Position numbers and translations under genes: made by a program. DNA of 64,000 nt from Nocardia sp. SYP-A9097 (GTDB taxonomy: Bacteria > Actinomycetota > Actinomycetes > Mycobacteriales > Mycobacteriaceae). The stretch lies in NCBI RefSeq assembly GCF_009649815.1, contig NZ_WJIC01000029.1, positions 16,636 through 80,635 on the forward strand, written 5' to 3'. Of this stretch, positions 63,568-64,000 are shown one piece after another (the first letter of the stretch is position 1; the number at the start of each line of letters is the position of its first letter). Below the pieces are notes generated by a model, which worked only from the letters and a program-made list of their open reading frames with translations, was not told the DNA's origin and did no database searches.

Positions 63568-63852
63568 TTCGAGAAGATCGCACTGATCTGGGCCGACGGC
63601 GCCTACGCCGGCAAGCTCGTGACCTGGGCCCAACACACACTTGGTTACACCATCGAGATCGTCAAACGCAGCGACGGCGCCACCGGTTTCGAAGTCATCC
63701 CGCGCAGGTGGGTGGTCGAGCGCACACTGGCGTGGATCTTCCAGCACCGCCGCTGTGTTCGCGACTACGAACGCCTGCCCGAACACCACGGAGCCAAGGT
63801 CCAGTGGGCCATGATCATCCTGATGCGACGCCGCCTCGCCCGCACTAAATGA
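63568..63852 (+). mobile_element. IS5-family transposase, C-terminal fragment
   Basis: FEKIALIWADGAYAGKLVTW, then VIPRRWVVERTLAWIFQHRR and CVRDYERLPEHHGAKVQWAM, the end of IS5/IS1182-type DDE transposases (WVVERTxAW near the catalytic Glu). The N-terminal ~180 residues are missing. Confidence 0.88.
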
Positions 63853-63899
63853 TCAGTTCATACACGGGCACTAAGTGCCTGTCCGCCAACTGATCATTT
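63847..63899. repeat. inverted repeat formed by two abutting transposase ends
   Basis: AAATGATCAGTT (63847-63858) and AACTGATCATTT (63888-63899) are perfect complements; inside, GGCAC (63867-63871) pairs with GTGCC (63875-63879) around TAA. The arms are the ends of the two tail-to-tail transposase genes. Confidence 0.8.
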
Positions 63900-64000
63900 C
63901 CGTTGGCGGGCGAGGCGGCGGGACATCAGCATGATCATCGACCAGGTGACCATGGCTTCGTGGTGGTCGGGCAGGCGTTCGTAGTCACGGACGCAGCGTC
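63894..64000 (-). mobile_element. IS5-family transposase, second copy, 3' end only (continues beyond window)
   Basis: The minus frame reads RCVRDYERLPDHHEAMVTWS, then MIMLMSRRLARQRK and stop, nearly the same as the end of the plus-strand copy 40 bases away but not identical. So a related second element enters from the right edge. Confidence 0.88.

Noticed and set aside
1..64000. CRISPR arrays and rRNA genes
   Set aside because: No regularly spaced repeats with unique spacers and no rRNA-like sequence were seen on either strand; the only tight tandem repeat is CTACCC x5.

Overview
This window reads as a chromosomal segment of a high-GC mycolic-acid actinomycete, most likely Nocardia or a close relative. 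The reasons are the strong G/C bias at third codon positions, actinobacterial families (XRE with DUF397, DUF3556, DUF4189, PucR and IclR regulators), a steroid 9-alpha-hydroxylase oxygenase (KshA), a PHA synthase set and menaquinone biosynthesis (MenD). Many insertion-sequence remnants and broken genes make it a patchwork of core genes and accessory islands.

Left part (1-13 kb): a truncated LuxR regulator; an alpha/beta hydrolase; a two-gene unit of unknown function (441 aa and 414 aa, the second with a Gly/Ala-rich membrane block and a coiled coil); a DUF4870 membrane protein; a TerD-vWA protein; two tandem cupins divergent from a MarR regulator; and an XRE / DUF397 / P-loop kinase locus facing a 112-aa gene followed by an unlisted 39-aa membrane peptide.

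13-24 kb: a lipid-metabolism block. An FAD desaturase-like protein, a DUF3556 membrane protein and an acyl-CoA synthetase run leftward. Divergent from them are a PucR regulator, then phaC (PHA synthase), a MaoC/PhaJ hydratase and a PhaZ-like depolymerase. A berberine-bridge-type flavin oxidase closes the block.

24-39 kb: IclR and TetR regulators precede kshA with a coupled 89-aa CxxC protein. A dead SGNH hydrolase, secreted DUF4189 protein, GFA enzyme, 42-aa SMP-like protein and isochorismatase follow. A GntR-controlled amidase gene carries an in-frame TGA and is coupled to a 47-aa ORF. Then come endonuclease IV, TetR with a truncated MFS exporter, and LysR.

39-54 kb: a gene graveyard. It holds a recombinase-associated pseudogene, an old-yellow-enzyme chimera, a KR-ACP tail of a polyketide synthase cut by an IS3-type element, an orphan gvpG, GrpB, IS630 and IS110 remnants, and a frameshifted ricin-type lectin. 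Intact genes among them include a catalase-like peroxidase with cytochrome b561, a thioesterase and a secreted protein.

54-64 kb: between transposase remnants lies a compact three-gene set: an AMP-ligase, a free-standing acyl carrier protein on the opposite strand, and a condensation-like acyltransferase. Its composition looks unlike the surroundings, and it is my best candidate for an undescribed system. MenD, an IS5 copy, an adenosine-specific kinase, a frameshifted PatG-domain protein and an SRPBCC protein follow. The window ends in two IS5-type transposase tails facing each other.
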